A stretch of DNA of 64,000 nt, taken from NCBI GenBank assembly GCA_902596325.1, contig CACJTN010000002.1, forward strand, positions 19,696 to 83,695, read 5' to 3'. The notes beneath the pieces were generated by a model, which saw nothing but the letters and a program-made list of their open reading frames with translations, was not told the origin of the DNA and searched no databases. Both the position numbers and the translations under genes were made by a program. Positions 17,930-27,702 of this stretch are shown in pieces. The stretch is from an uncultured Pelagibacteraceae bacterium. GTDB lineage: Bacteria; Pseudomonadota; Alphaproteobacteria; Pelagibacterales; Pelagibacteraceae. Within the stretch, counting starts at the first letter, position 1; each line of letters begins with the position of its first letter.

Positions 17930-18030
17930 ACCGACGTTTCCGCAAAAAACAGCTATTTGCGGTGTCTTTGTTTACAAAGAGATCGACATCAGTCAGCGAT
18001 ATTCGCCCACTGATGCGTTAACTGCTGGAG
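17930..18030 (+). promoter_or_regulatory. Structured RNA leader of ffh (candidate cis-regulatory element)
   Basis: This is an unusually GC-rich, foldable stretch before ffh. Three hairpins are visible: CCGCAAA (17940-17946) with TTTGCGG (17956-17962); TCTTTG (17965-17970) with CAAAGA (17975-17980) around a TTTA loop; and CATCAGT (17987-17993) with ACTGATG (18009-18015), with an inner GCGA/TCGC stem (17996-17999/18003-18006). The first loop holds CAGC (17950-17953), which could pair with GCTG (18024-18027) touching the GGAG ribosome-binding site, a possible pseudoknot. From memory, a cis-regulatory RNA before the SRP protein gene was reported in Pelagibacter (Meyer and colleagues, 2009). TTGACT (17902) and TATACT (17922) just upstream are promoter-like but spaced only 14 bases. 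Confidence 0.8.
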
Positions 18031-18036
18031 TAAAAT

Positions 18037-19395
18037 ATGTTTGAAAATTTAACAAATAAATTTGATGAAGTTTTTTCATCTTTAAAAAAAGCTCCATCTC
18101 TTGATGAAAATCAAGTAGATGAGGGGTTAAAAGGCATACGGCTAGCATTGCTTGAGGCGGATGTTTCATTAGAGGTTGTCAAAGATTTTATAGAAAAAGT
18201 AAAACCTAAAGCAATAGGTCAAGAAATTATAAGATCTACTTCTCCAGGGGATATGGTTGTGAAGGTTGTCTATGACGAGCTTGTAAATTTATTAGGAACA
18301 AAAAATACTGAAATTAATCTAAATTCAGTCCCACCTGTCCCAATAATGATGGTTGGATTACAGGGTTCAGGAAAAACAACTACTACTGCGAAAATAGCTA
18401 AATATATTGAGAAGAATAATAAAAAAAAAGTTATGATGGTAAGCTTGGACGTTTATCGTCCTGCTGCACAAGAGCAATTAAAACTATTAGGTGATCAAAA
18501 TAATATTATAACTTTACCAATTATAGAGGGCCAATTACCTGCAGATATTTGTAGACGAGCACTAAGTGCAGCTAGCTTAAACGGATCTGAGGTCTTATTG
18601 TTTGATACTGCTGGTAGAACTCAAATTGATCTTCAAATGATGAGTGAGATTAAAGAAATAGAAAATATTATTAAACCAAATGAGGTAATGCTTGTTGCAG
18701 ACTCACTCACGGGTCAAGTTGCTGCAAATGTTGCAAAAGAATTTAAAAATACAGTAGATGTTTCAGGGATAGTCCTTACAAGATCAGATGGTGACGGTCG
18801 TGGAGGTGCTGCTTTAAGCATGAAACACGTAGCAAATGTACCAGTAAAATTCTTGGGTGTAGGAGAAAAAATCGATAATCTAGAAGTTTTTCATCCTGAT
18901 AGAGTTGCAAATAGAATATTAGGTATGGGAGATATTGTATCTCTTGTAGAAAAAGCTGCTGAAGATCTAGACGAGGAAAAATTAAAAAAAGCTGAGGAAA
19001 AATTAAAAAAGGGACAATTTTCTCTTGATGACTACCTAAGTCAACTAAGACAAATGAAAAAAATGGGTGGTATTGAAGGCGTAATGTCTTTTTTACCGGG
19101 GGTCTCTAAAATTAAATCTCAAATGGATCAAGCTGGTGTAGATGAAAAAATTATTACCCAAAATGAAGCTGTTATTTTATCGATGACCAAAACAGAAAGA
19201 GAAAATCCTAAAATAATTGATGGCTCAAGAAAAAAAAGAATTGCTAATGGTTCTGGAACCGACATTGCCACTATCAATAAATTGTTAAAACAATTTAAAA
19301 TGATGTCTGAAATGATGAAAAAGATGTCAAAAGGAAATATGAAGGGAATGGCGGACAAGGGATTGCCACCAGAACTTTTTAATCAACTTAAATAA
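18037..19395 (+). CDS. ffh: Signal recognition particle protein Ffh
   Basis: SRP54-type GTPase of 452 residues that binds signal peptides and 4.5S RNA for cotranslational membrane targeting. It has an N domain, a G domain with G1 [13 protein letters not shown] (107-119), [31 protein letters not shown] and GVGEKIDNL, and a methionine-rich M domain ending [16 protein letters not shown]. The RNA-binding stretch [24 protein letters not shown] is intact. Preceded by a structured leader that probably regulates it; 11 bases downstream begins rpsP. Confidence 0.96.
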   Translation: MFENLTNKFDEVFSSLKKAPSLDENQVDEGLKGIRLALLEADVSLEVVKDFIEKVKPKAIGQEIIRSTSPGDMVVKVVYDELVNLLGTKNTEINLNSVPPVPIMMVGLQGSGKTTTTAKIAKYIEKNNKKKVMMVSLDVYRPAAQEQLKLLGDQNNIITLPIIEGQLPADICRRALSAASLNGSEVLLFDTAGRTQIDLQMMSEIKEIENIIKPNEVMLVADSLTGQVAANVAKEFKNTVDVSGIVLTRSDGDGRGGAALSMKHVANVPVKFLGVGEKIDNLEVFHPDRVANRILGMGDIVSLVEKAAEDLDEEKLKKAEEKLKKGQFSLDDYLSQLRQMKKMGGIEGVMSFLPGVSKIKSQMDQAGVDEKIITQNEAVILSMTKTERENPKIIDGSRKKRIANGSGTDIATINKLLKQFKMMSEMMKKMSKGNMKGMADKGLPPELFNQLK

Positions 19396-19406
19396 AAAGG
19401 AGAAAA

Positions 19407-19916
19407 ATGTTAAAACTTAGATTATCAATGGGAGGTACAAAAAAACGTCCCGTATATAAAATAGTTGTTGCAGATAGTAGATTTTCTAGAGACGGAAGAT
19501 TTATTGAGAAGCTAGGATTCTTTAATCCTCTAATACCAAAGGATAAAAAGGAACGCGTTGGTCTAGAGGCAGAGAGAATCAAATACTGGCTAGGACAAGG
19601 TGCTCAACCAACAACAAGAGTAGCTAGGATCTTAGGTGAAAATCAAATAATGCCAATGCCGCAAAAAGGAAACAATCCTCAAAAAGCTGTACCAAAGAAA
19701 GATAGAAAAAAAGAAGATAAATCGGAGACATCAAAAGACGGGGGCAAAACATCAGAAGCTCCTAAAGAAGAAAAGAAAGCAGAAGCTCCTAAGGAAGAGA
19801 AAAAGGAAGAAGCTCCTAAAGAAGAAAAGAAAGCAGAAGCTCCTAAGGAAGAGAAAAAGGAAGAAGCTCCTAAAGAAGAAAAGAAAGCAGAAGTTCCTAA
19901 GGAAGAGAAAAAATAA
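19407..19916 (+). CDS. rpsP: Ribosomal protein S16 with long repetitive C-terminal tail
   Basis: The first ~85 residues are standard S16 ([23 protein letters not shown]..., [29 protein letters not shown]), a 30S protein. The total of 169 residues is twice the family norm because of a Lys/Glu/Ala/Pro tail with six repeats of the EAPKEEKK type. A good AAGGAG site precedes ATG 19407. It begins the rpsP-trmD-rplS group (rimM, often between rpsP and trmD, is absent). The tail should be unstructured and highly charged; its role is unknown. Confidence 0.95.
   Translation: MLKLRLSMGGTKKRPVYKIVVADSRFSRDGRFIEKLGFFNPLIPKDKKERVGLEAERIKYWLGQGAQPTTRVARILGENQIMPMPQKGNNPQKAVPKKDRKKEDKSETSKDGGKTSEAPKEEKKAEAPKEEKKEEAPKEEKKAEAPKEEKKEEAPKEEKKAEVPKEEKK
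19755..19913 (+). repeat. 27-base coding tandem repeats in rpsP, six units
   Basis: Six near-identical units encode EAPKEEKK plus Ala or Glu. Alternate units use different synonymous codons (cctaaagaagaaaagaaa versus cctaaggaagagaaaaag), giving a higher-order 54-base period. The last unit has Val instead of Ala. Such an array is prone to copy-number change by replication slippage. Confidence 0.95.
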
Positions 19917-19918
19917 AA

Positions 19919-20608
19919 ATGTTTACTGCAAGAATATTTACTTTGTATCCAGACATGTTCCCGGGCCCCCTAAACGAAGGATTATTTCGTAAGGCCATGG
20001 AAAAGAATATTTGGAATTTAGAAAAAGTAGATATTAGAAAATATGCTACTGATAAACATACTACAGTTGATGATACTCCATATGGTGGAGGCTCTGGAAT
20101 GCTAATGAAGCCAGATGTAGTAGCTAGTGCGATAGATAAAAATGTTAAAAAGGGTGAAAAGGTAATTTTTTTAACACCTAGGGGAAAAATTTTTAATCAA
20201 AATATTGCTAAAGAACTTTCGTCTGAGAAAACAATAAATATAATTTGTGGTCGCTTCGAAGGCATAGACCAGAGAGTTGTTGAAACTAGAAATATTCAAG
20301 AATATAGCTTAGGTGATTTCATTTTATCAGGTGGGGAGGCAGCAGCATTTGTCTTTATCGATGCAATAATAAGATTGTTACCTGGAATTCTTGGCAATGA
20401 AAATTCAATAAAAGATGAAAGTTTTGAAAATGGTCTTTTAGAGTATCCTCAGTATACAAAACCTCAAATTTGGGAGGAAAAAGAAGTCCCAAATGTACTT
20501 TTATCAGGAGATCATGCTAAAATTAAACACTGGCGTTTGTCTCAATCTGAGGCTATAACTCGCGACCGAAGACCAGATTTATGGCAAAAATATAATAAAA
20601 AAAACTAA
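19919..20608 (+). CDS. trmD: tRNA (guanine37-N1)-methyltransferase TrmD
   Basis: SAM-dependent SPOUT methyltransferase of 229 residues making m1G37 in tRNAs to prevent frameshifting. Signatures include [12 protein letters not shown] at the start, [11 protein letters not shown], the knot region [10 protein letters not shown], and [28 protein letters not shown]. It lies 2 bases after rpsP and 1-16 bases before rplS in the conserved ribosome/tRNA-modification cluster. Confidence 0.96.
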   Translation: MFTARIFTLYPDMFPGPLNEGLFRKAMEKNIWNLEKVDIRKYATDKHTTVDDTPYGGGSGMLMKPDVVASAIDKNVKKGEKVIFLTPRGKIFNQNIAKELSSEKTINIICGRFEGIDQRVVETRNIQEYSLGDFILSGGEAAAFVFIDAIIRLLPGILGNENSIKDESFENGLLEYPQYTKPQIWEEKEVPNVLLSGDHAKIKHWRLSQSEAITRDRRPDLWQKYNKKN

Positions 20609-20624
20609 TTTGAAAAACTTAATA

Positions 20625-21158
20625 ATGAAATCAATTGATGAAATAAACAGAGTTAATGTTGCTAAAATATCTGCTGAAAAAAAATTGCCTAATTTTTTTC
20701 CAGGAGACATTATCAAAGTTGGTGTAAAAATAACAGAAGGTAAAAGAGATAGAATTCAGTACTTTGAAGGCGTTTGTATAGCGAAAAAAAATAGAGACAT
20801 TAACTCATCATTTACAGTCAGAAAAATATCTTTTGGTGAAGGCGTTGAAAGAACATTTGCTCTTTATAGTCCAATTATTGACTCTATTAAAGTCATTAGA
20901 TCTGGACAGGTAAGAAGAGCCAAACTTTATTATTTAAGAGATAGAACTGGAAAGTCAGCTCGTATCGCTGAAAAGATAAGAAAAAATATTGGAATTGAAG
21001 TAGAAACAAAGTTAGAAAATACTAAAGAACCTATTCAAACTGAAAGCCAAGTCACAGAAGATAGTAAAGAAGATCCAACAAAAAAACCTGAAAATAAAGA
21101 AGATCCAAAAAAAGAGGAGGTTGTTAATACAGAAGAAGGATCTTCAGAAAAAAAATAA
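20625..21158 (+). CDS. rplS: Ribosomal protein L19 with charged C-terminal extension
   Basis: 50S protein at the 30S-50S interface. The core reads [33 protein letters not shown] and [40 protein letters not shown], standard for L19. After about residue 120 comes a low-complexity tail rich in Glu, Lys, Asp, Pro and Thr (177 residues from ATG 20625, versus about 115-130 usual). A TTG at 20610 is an alternative start adding five residues; the ATG is preferred because it fits the family N-terminus, but neither has a strong ribosome-binding site. Confidence 0.94.
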   Translation: MKSIDEINRVNVAKISAEKKLPNFFPGDIIKVGVKITEGKRDRIQYFEGVCIAKKNRDINSSFTVRKISFGEGVERTFALYSPIIDSIKVIRSGQVRRAKLYYLRDRTGKSARIAEKIRKNIGIEVETKLENTKEPIQTESQVTEDSKEDPTKKPENKEDPKKEEVVNTEEGSSEKK

Positions 21159-21167
21159 TTTTTTCTA

Positions 21168-22571
21168 ATGCCTCAAACTTTATACGATAAAATTTGGAAT
21201 CAGCACTTAGTTCATCAACAAGATGATGGTACATCTTTGCTTTTTGTTGATAGACATTTAGTTCATGAGGTAACAAGTCCTCAAGCTTTTGAAGGCTTAA
21301 GAACATCAAATAGAAAAGTTAGACAACCGAGTTTAACCTTAGCAGTTGCTGATCATAATGTTCCTACTACTGATAGATCAAAAGGGATTGAGGATGAAGA
21401 TTCAAAAATTCAAGTCGAAACATTAGAAAAAAATTGTAAAGAATTTGGAATAAAGTTATTTGGAATGAACGATAAAAGACAAGGGATTGTTCATATTATA
21501 GGTCCTGAGCAAGGTTTCACTCAACCTGGAACCGTTATAGTTTGCGGCGATAGTCATACTGCTACACACGGTGCATTTGGAGCCTTAGCCTTTGGAATTG
21601 GAACTTCTGAGGTTGAGCATGTGTTAGCAACTCAAACTTTAGTTCAAAAAAAGTCAAAAAACTTAAGAATAAATGTAAATGGTAAGTTACCAATTGGGGT
21701 AACATCAAAAGATGTAATTTTGCAAATAATTGGAAAAATTGGAACCGCAGGCGGCACAGGTTATGTTATTGAATATGCTGGGGATTTAGTCTCCTCTTTA
21801 AGTATCGAACAAAGAATGACAATTTGTAATATGACTATTGAAGGTGGGGCAAGAGCTGGATTAATTAAACCAGATGAAAAAACATTTAAATATTTAAAAG
21901 GCAGACCATTATCTCCTAAAAATGAAAAATGGGATAAAGCATTAGACCACTGGAGCAAACTTCACTCAGATAACGATGCTATTTTTGACAAAGAAGTGAA
22001 CCTTGATGGAAAAGATATAAAACCAATGGTTACTTGGGGTACATCTCCTCAAGATGTGGTTCCAATAGATGGTAAAGTTCCAAACCCTGAAAATATATCC
22101 GATCCAGATAAGAAAAGTTCAATTGAGAGATCTTTAAAATATATGGGGTTAAAACCAGATATCAACGTTAAAGATATTAAAATAGATAAAGTATTTATAG
22201 GTAGTTGCACAAATGGGCGCATTGAGGACTTAAGAGAGGCTGCAAAGATTTTAAAAGATAAAAAAATAGCAGGCCATGTAAATGCGATGGTGGTACCAGG
22301 TTCAGGGTTAGTAAAAGAACAAGCGGAACAGGAGGGATTAGATAAAATATTTATTAAATCAGGCTTTGAATGGAGAGAGCCCGGTTGTTCGATGTGTTTA
22401 GCAATGAACGCAGATAAATTAAAACCAGAGGAAAGATGTGCATCCACATCAAATAGAAATTTTGAGGGTCGTCAAGGTAGAGGTGGCAGAACTCATCTTG
22501 TAAGTCCTGCAATGGCAGCTGCAGCAGCTGTGTCCGGTAATTTGGACGATGTAAGAAAATATACAAATTAA
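21168..22571 (+). CDS. leuC: 3-isopropylmalate dehydratase large subunit LeuC
   Basis: Catalytic 4Fe-4S subunit (467 residues) isomerising 2-isopropylmalate to 3-isopropylmalate in leucine synthesis. Aconitase-family marks include [33 protein letters not shown], the cluster cysteines in [13 protein letters not shown] and [10 protein letters not shown], and the C-terminal [29 protein letters not shown]. It overlaps leuD by 1 base, and leuB follows, so leuCDB is a compact operon. Confidence 0.96.
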   Translation: MPQTLYDKIWNQHLVHQQDDGTSLLFVDRHLVHEVTSPQAFEGLRTSNRKVRQPSLTLAVADHNVPTTDRSKGIEDEDSKIQVETLEKNCKEFGIKLFGMNDKRQGIVHIIGPEQGFTQPGTVIVCGDSHTATHGAFGALAFGIGTSEVEHVLATQTLVQKKSKNLRINVNGKLPIGVTSKDVILQIIGKIGTAGGTGYVIEYAGDLVSSLSIEQRMTICNMTIEGGARAGLIKPDEKTFKYLKGRPLSPKNEKWDKALDHWSKLHSDNDAIFDKEVNLDGKDIKPMVTWGTSPQDVVPIDGKVPNPENISDPDKKSSIERSLKYMGLKPDINVKDIKIDKVFIGSCTNGRIEDLREAAKILKDKKIAGHVNAMVVPGSGLVKEQAEQEGLDKIFIKSGFEWREPGCSMCLAMNADKLKPEERCASTSNRNFEGRQGRGGRTHLVSPAMAAAAAVSGNLDDVRKYTN

Positions 22572-23176
22572 TGAAAAAATTTAAAAATCTTAAAAGCATT
22601 CCCGCTTATCTTCCAATAGTAAATATTGATACAGATATGATTATTCCAAAACAGTTTTTAAAAACTATAAAAAGAACTGGTTTAGGAAAAAGCTTATTTT
22701 TTGAAATGCGATACGACCATGACGGAAAAGAAATAAAAGACTTTATATTGAATAACGAACCTTACAATAATTCAAAAATTTTAATTGCAGGAAAAAATTT
22801 TGGTTGTGGGTCATCTAGGGAGCACGCCCCCTGGGCGCTGCTAGATTTTGGAATAACTTGTGTAATAAGCTCTAGTTATGCAGATATTTTTTATAATAAT
22901 TGCTTTAAAAATGGAATATTGCCAATCACAATATCAGAGGAAAAAATTAAAGAATTGGCAGAATATTCTAATCGTAAAGAGGAAATTTCAATTGATTTAA
23001 TTGAACAAAAAATAACGTTTGGAAATAACGAAATCAAATTTGAAATAGATGATTTTAAAAAAGAATGTCTTATAGAAGGCTATGACGATATCGCTTTATC
23101 TTTAAATCATAAATCTAAAATTGAGTCTTTTGAAAATAAGATTAAATCTGAAAGACCTTGGATTTTTAATGATTAA
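22571..23176 (+). CDS. leuD: 3-isopropylmalate dehydratase small subunit LeuD
   Basis: Swivel-domain subunit of isopropylmalate isomerase, 201 residues. Motifs: [22 protein letters not shown] near the N-terminus and [20 protein letters not shown], the substrate-binding loop. The start shares an adenine with the leuC stop, and the 3' end overlaps leuB by 8 bases. Confidence 0.96.
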   Translation: MKKFKNLKSIPAYLPIVNIDTDMIIPKQFLKTIKRTGLGKSLFFEMRYDHDGKEIKDFILNNEPYNNSKILIAGKNFGCGSSREHAPWALLDFGITCVISSSYADIFYNNCFKNGILPITISEEKIKELAEYSNRKEEISIDLIEQKITFGNNEIKFEIDDFKKECLIEGYDDIALSLNHKSKIESFENKIKSERPWIFND

Positions 23177-24278
23177 AGTAAAAAAAAGAAAAATTCTTTT
23201 ATTACCAGGAGATGGTATCGGACCAGAGGTAATCGCAGAGGTTAGAAAAATAATAGAATGGCTAAATCATAATAGATCACTTGATTTTGAAATTGATGAA
23301 GATTTAGTTGGTGGAGCTGCTTATGATAAACATGGAACACCAATTACTGACGATGTATTTTATAAAGCATTAGAAAGCCAGGCAGTAGTTTTAGGAGCAG
23401 TGGGTGGTCCTAAATGGGATAATTTAGAATTTTCAAAAAAACCAGAAAGAGCACTTTTAAAACTTCGAAAAGAATTAAAGTTATTTGCAAATTTAAGACC
23501 TGCGATATGCTTTGAGCAACTTGTTGACGCATCCAGTCTTAAGCCTGAAATAGTCTCAGGATTAGATATAATGATTGTTAGAGAATTAACAGGTGGGATT
23601 TATTTTGGTGAGCCCAGAGGTATCAAGCCAATTAATAATGGAGAAAGGAAAGGAATTAACACACATACCTATACATCAAAAGAAATAGAAAGGGTTGGTA
23701 GGATTGCTTTTGAATTAGCAAAGAAAAGAAATAATAAAGTTACCTCATGTGAAAAATCTAATGTTATGGAAGCAGGACAACTCTGGAAAGAGGAAATACA
23801 AACATTACATGATAAAGATTTTAAAGATGTACAACTGGAGCACATGCTTGCAGATAATTGTGCAATGCAGCTTTTAAGAAATCCTAAGCAATTTGATGTC
23901 ATAGTTACTGATAATCTTTTTGGAGATATCCTTTCTGATGAAGCAGCTATGTTAACAGGTTCATTAGGATTGCTGCCTTCAGCATCACTAGGAGCAAAGG
24001 ACAAGGACGGAAATATGAGATCAATGTATGAACCTGTCCATGGTTCAGCCCCTGATATCGCTGGTAAAGGTTTAGCTAATCCTATTGCAACAATTTTAAG
24101 TTTTGCAATGGCTTTGAAATACTCATTAAATTTAGATAAAGAGGCTAAAGAGCTAGAAAATGCGGTTCAAAAAGTCTTAAATGACGGACTAAGAACAAAA
24201 GACATTTTGTCTAAGGGTAATAAGGAAGTTTCTACAAAAGTGATGGGTGATGCGGTTATTGCATATTTGCAAAAGTAG
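23169..24278 (+). CDS. leuB: 3-isopropylmalate dehydrogenase LeuB
   Basis: NAD-dependent oxidative decarboxylase yielding 4-methyl-2-oxopentanoate. With ATG 23169 the protein is 369 residues and begins [21 protein letters not shown], the family N-terminus; an in-frame ATG at 23121 would add 16 residues inside leuD and is rejected. Motifs seen: [68 protein letters not shown] and [15 protein letters not shown]. Confidence 0.95.
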   Translation: MIKVKKRKILLLPGDGIGPEVIAEVRKIIEWLNHNRSLDFEIDEDLVGGAAYDKHGTPITDDVFYKALESQAVVLGAVGGPKWDNLEFSKKPERALLKLRKELKLFANLRPAICFEQLVDASSLKPEIVSGLDIMIVRELTGGIYFGEPRGIKPINNGERKGINTHTYTSKEIERVGRIAFELAKKRNNKVTSCEKSNVMEAGQLWKEEIQTLHDKDFKDVQLEHMLADNCAMQLLRNPKQFDVIVTDNLFGDILSDEAAMLTGSLGLLPSASLGAKDKDGNMRSMYEPVHGSAPDIAGKGLANPIATILSFAMALKYSLNLDKEAKELENAVQKVLNDGLRTKDILSKGNKEVSTKVMGDAVIAYLQK

Positions 24279-24305
24279 TATTTTTAAATTATTTTAACAT
24301 AATAT

Positions 24306-26072
24306 ATGACAACATATACAGCACCAGTAGATGACATGATGTTTCTCTATGAGAAACTTAGAAACAATAAATTCTATAACGAGTTAGATAAATATAAAGA
24401 CGTAACTCCAGATCTTGTAAAAAATATTTTAGAGGAGGCTGCAAAAATTAATCAAAATCTCATTTTGCCTTTAGCAAAGGCTGGTGATGAGCAACCAGCA
24501 GTTTTAGAAAATGGTGTGGTAAGAACACCACCAGGATATAAAGAGGCATATAAAAAATATATAGAAGATGGATGGACTTCATTATCCTGTGATCCTAAAT
24601 ATGGCGGCCAAGGGATGCCAAAAACTGTAAGCGCATTTTTTGATGAAATGCTTTCTTCGGCGTCATTATCATTTAAATTATATAGCGAGTTAAGTATTGG
24701 CGCATACAATTGTATAAATCATCATGCAACAGATGATGTTAAAAATAAGTTTTTACCAAAGATGGTTGAAGGCAAATGGAGTGGTACAATGTGTTTAACA
24801 GAGCCAGTTTGCGGTACAGATTTAGGTTTACTAAAAACAAAAGCTGTAGAACAAAGTGATGGAACTTATAAACTAACTGGCCAAAAAATTTTTATCACTT
24901 CTGGCGATCATGATTTAACAGAAAATATTATTCACCTAGTTATTGCTAGGTCATCCGACTCACCATCAGGAACAAGAGGTATAAGCCTTTTTCTAGTACC
25001 TAAATTTGTAGTCAACGAGGATGGATCTTTAGGTCCAAGAAATGGAATTAGTACAGGATCTATAGAAAGTAAAATGGGTATAAAAGGGTCAGCTACATGT
25101 GTATTAAATTTTGATGAGGCTACAGGTTATATGATAGGTCCAAAAAATAAGGGATTAAATTCTATGTTTACAATGATGAACTTGGAGAGAATTGTTGTTG
25201 GAATTCAGGGACTTGGTATATCTGAAATCGCTTATCAAAACTCATTAATTTATTCTAAAGAAAGAAAACAAGGTAAAAGTAACAAAAATAATTCATCTAA
25301 TGGTTCTGCAGATTATATAATTGAGCATGCAGACATAAGAAGATCTCTTTTAAATATGAAGTCAATAATAGAGGGTGAGAGAGCATTATGTTTTTGGTTA
25401 TCACAGCAAACAGAAGTTAGTTTGAACCATAATATCGAGGAAGTGAAGCAAGAGGCTGCAGATTATGTTTCTTTGATGACACCTGTCGTCAAAGCTTTGT
25501 TTACAGATATGGGGTCCGAAATTACAAGTGAGGCAATGCAAATATTTGGTGGGTATGGTTATACTAAAGACCAAGGTATAGAACAATTATACAGAGACAA
25601 TAGAATCACACCAATTTATGAGGGCACTAACTCTGTCCAAGCAATTGATTTGGTCTTTAGAAAATTAGTTAACAAAAATGGAGATATTATCGATAGATAT
25701 ATAAAAATGATTAAAAAAGACTTAGAAAATAATAACGTAAAGCTGTCACCATTTATTAAAGACTTAAATATATACTTAGATAAATTAATTTCATTTACCG
25801 CATGGATAAAAGATAAAGTTGAAAACTCTAAGGATGATGCAAATGCAGCATGTAATGACTATTTAAAAGTATTAGGTCTTATTGCGGTAGGTCACTCTTG
25901 GATTAAAGTCCTTGAGGTAAGTTTCAATGATTATGACAATAATAAAGAATTTTATGAGGATAAAATACAAACCGCTCGCTTTTTTTTTCAAAGGGTATTA
26001 CCAAGAATTGACACACATTGCATATCTGCCATGAGTGGAAGCGGATATATAATGGATTTTAAATTCAATTAA
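24306..26072 (+). CDS. dmdC: Acyl-CoA dehydrogenase, probable 3-methylmercaptopropionyl-CoA dehydrogenase DmdC
   Basis: FAD enzyme of 588 residues, the large acyl-CoA dehydrogenase class to which DmdC belongs; it would convert 3-methylmercaptopropionyl-CoA to methylthioacryloyl-CoA. Marks: WSGTMCLTEPVCGTDLG, GQKIFITSGDHDL, and the catalytic base Glu439 in RITPIYEGTNSVQ, preceded by QIFGGYGYTKDQGIEQLYRD. The substrate assignment rests on the adjacent dmdB-like and dmdA genes; other long acyl-CoA substrates are possible. It lies 1 base before the ligase. Confidence 0.85.
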   Translation: MTTYTAPVDDMMFLYEKLRNNKFYNELDKYKDVTPDLVKNILEEAAKINQNLILPLAKAGDEQPAVLENGVVRTPPGYKEAYKKYIEDGWTSLSCDPKYGGQGMPKTVSAFFDEMLSSASLSFKLYSELSIGAYNCINHHATDDVKNKFLPKMVEGKWSGTMCLTEPVCGTDLGLLKTKAVEQSDGTYKLTGQKIFITSGDHDLTENIIHLVIARSSDSPSGTRGISLFLVPKFVVNEDGSLGPRNGISTGSIESKMGIKGSATCVLNFDEATGYMIGPKNKGLNSMFTMMNLERIVVGIQGLGISEIAYQNSLIYSKERKQGKSNKNNSSNGSADYIIEHADIRRSLLNMKSIIEGERALCFWLSQQTEVSLNHNIEEVKQEAADYVSLMTPVVKALFTDMGSEITSEAMQIFGGYGYTKDQGIEQLYRDNRITPIYEGTNSVQAIDLVFRKLVNKNGDIIDRYIKMIKKDLENNNVKLSPFIKDLNIYLDKLISFTAWIKDKVENSKDDANAACNDYLKVLGLIAVGHSWIKVLEVSFNDYDNNKEFYEDKIQTARFFFQRVLPRIDTHCISAMSGSGYIMDFKFN

Positions 26073-26073
26073 A

Positions 26074-27702
26074 ATGAGTAGTTTTGAAAAAAATTTGGAC
26101 AAAAATCCTGCAAATTTTGTTCCTTTGACACCTTTAACATTTCTAGAGAGAGCAAAAGACATTTATCCAAATTATGAGGCACTAGTTTACGAAGATAGAA
26201 AATACACTTGGCTTGATATTTACAAAAGATGTACTCAATTTGCGAGCGCTCTTGAAAAAATTGGAATTACTAAAGGAGATACAGTATCCGTCATGGCATG
26301 TAATACTCCAGAAATATTTGAAGCACATTATTCGGTTCCTATGACAGGTGCTGTTCTTAATACAATTAATATTAGATTAGATTCTAAAACAGTAAGTTAT
26401 ATTTTGGAACATAGTGATGCTAAGGTATTAATTGTAGATAGACAGTTTCATGAAGTTGTAAAAAAAGCTTTATCTAATATTAAAAAAGAGATCAAAATAA
26501 TTGATATTTTTGACAAGTATGCTGATCAATCAAAGCTAGGTAAAATTGGAGATTTAGAATACGAGGAATTCCTAAAAACTGGTGACACAGACTATGTATG
26601 GAAGGGACCAGATGATGAATGGCAGGCAATTTCATTAAGTTACACTTCAGGAACAACGGGTAATCCAAAAGGTGTAGTTTATCATCATAGAGGTTCATAT
26701 TTAATGGCAACAGGAAGTGCTGTAGCATGGAATATGCCAAATAGATTAGTATTTCTTTGTGTTGTCCCTATGTTTCATTGCAATGGGTGGTGTTACCCTT
26801 GGACTGTTCCAATGTTGAATGGAAAAACGATTTGTCTAAGAAATATAGATATAAAAAAAATTTTTGAATTAATTGAGACTTATAAAGTAACTCACTTTGG
26901 AGGGGCTCCAATCGTACTTAATATGATTACGGGTGCTTCTGAAAGTGACAGAAAAGAGTTAAAACATAAAGTATATGTTCTTACTGCAGGCGCTCCTCCA
27001 CCGAGTATAATTTTTAAAAAAATGAAAAGTCTAGGTTTTGAAGTTATGCATGTATATGGCTTGACGGAAACATATGGTCATATTACCCAATGTGCCTGGA
27101 ATGACGATTGGAATTCACTGGAAGAAGATAAAGTTAATGAGATTAAAGCTAGACAAGGTGTTAGATACCCTAATACCGAGGGGGTCTCGGTGATAAATCC
27201 AGAGTCAATGAAGCCAGTTCCAAGAGATGGAAAAACCATGGGTGAGATAATGATCAAAGGAAATGTAGTCATGAAAGGGTATTACAAGGACAAAGATGCA
27301 ACTGATAAAGCTATGAAAGATGGATGGTTTCACTCAGGAGATTTGGCGGTAATGCATCCTGATGGCTATATAAAAATTCAAGACAGATCAAAAGATATTA
27401 TTATATCTGGCGGTGAAAATATTTCTTCAATCGAAATAGAAAATACTTTAGCAAAACACCCTTCAGTATCAATTGCAGCTGTAGTCGCTAAACCTGATGA
27501 AAAATGGGGTGAAGTACCGTGTGCATTTATTGAGGCTGTAAAAGATAAATCTACCACAGAAAAAGAATTAATAGATTTCTGTAAGGAAACACTAGCTAAC
27601 TTTAAAGTACCAAAAAAAATTGAATTTTGTGAATTACCAAAAACCTCAACAGGAAAAATCCAAAAGTTTGAATTAAGAAAAAAGGCTAAGGAGTTAAGCT
27701 GA
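26074..27702 (+). CDS. dmdB: Acyl-CoA synthetase, probable 3-methylmercaptopropionate-CoA ligase DmdB
   Basis: ANL-superfamily adenylating enzyme of 542 residues that forms acyl-CoA from a carboxylic acid, ATP and CoA. It has the P-loop SYTSGTTGNPKGVVYHHRGSY, HVYGLTETYGH, WFHSGDLAVMHPDGYIKIQDRSKDIIISGGENISS and the C-terminal catalytic lysine in KTSTGKIQKFELR. In this cluster its likely acid is 3-methylmercaptopropionate, the product of DmdA. It ends in AGC TGA, and the CTG within this junction appears to start the next gene. Confidence 0.87.
   Translation: MSSFEKNLDKNPANFVPLTPLTFLERAKDIYPNYEALVYEDRKYTWLDIYKRCTQFASALEKIGITKGDTVSVMACNTPEIFEAHYSVPMTGAVLNTINIRLDSKTVSYILEHSDAKVLIVDRQFHEVVKKALSNIKKEIKIIDIFDKYADQSKLGKIGDLEYEEFLKTGDTDYVWKGPDDEWQAISLSYTSGTTGNPKGVVYHHRGSYLMATGSAVAWNMPNRLVFLCVVPMFHCNGWCYPWTVPMLNGKTICLRNIDIKKIFELIETYKVTHFGGAPIVLNMITGASESDRKELKHKVYVLTAGAPPPSIIFKKMKSLGFEVMHVYGLTETYGHITQCAWNDDWNSLEEDKVNEIKARQGVRYPNTEGVSVINPESMKPVPRDGKTMGEIMIKGNVVMKGYYKDKDATDKAMKDGWFHSGDLAVMHPDGYIKIQDRSKDIIISGGENISSIEIENTLAKHPSVSIAAVVAKPDEKWGEVPCAFIEAVKDKSTTEKELIDFCKETLANFKVPKKIEFCELPKTSTGKIQKFELRKKAKELS

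Noticed and set aside
17930..18030. 4.5S SRP RNA gene next to ffh
   Set aside because: The region shows three separate short hairpins rather than one long rod, and lacks the GNAR-type apical tetraloop and symmetric internal loop of SRP RNA.
22049..22447. 132-codon antisense open frame within leuC
   Set aside because: It lies opposite a strongly conserved gene, has no recognisable family or ribosome-binding site, and its composition mirrors the sense codons.
23121..23168. Earlier in-frame ATG for leuB
   Set aside because: It lies inside leuD, and the 16 added residues do not resemble the LeuB N-terminus; ATG 23169 gives the family start.
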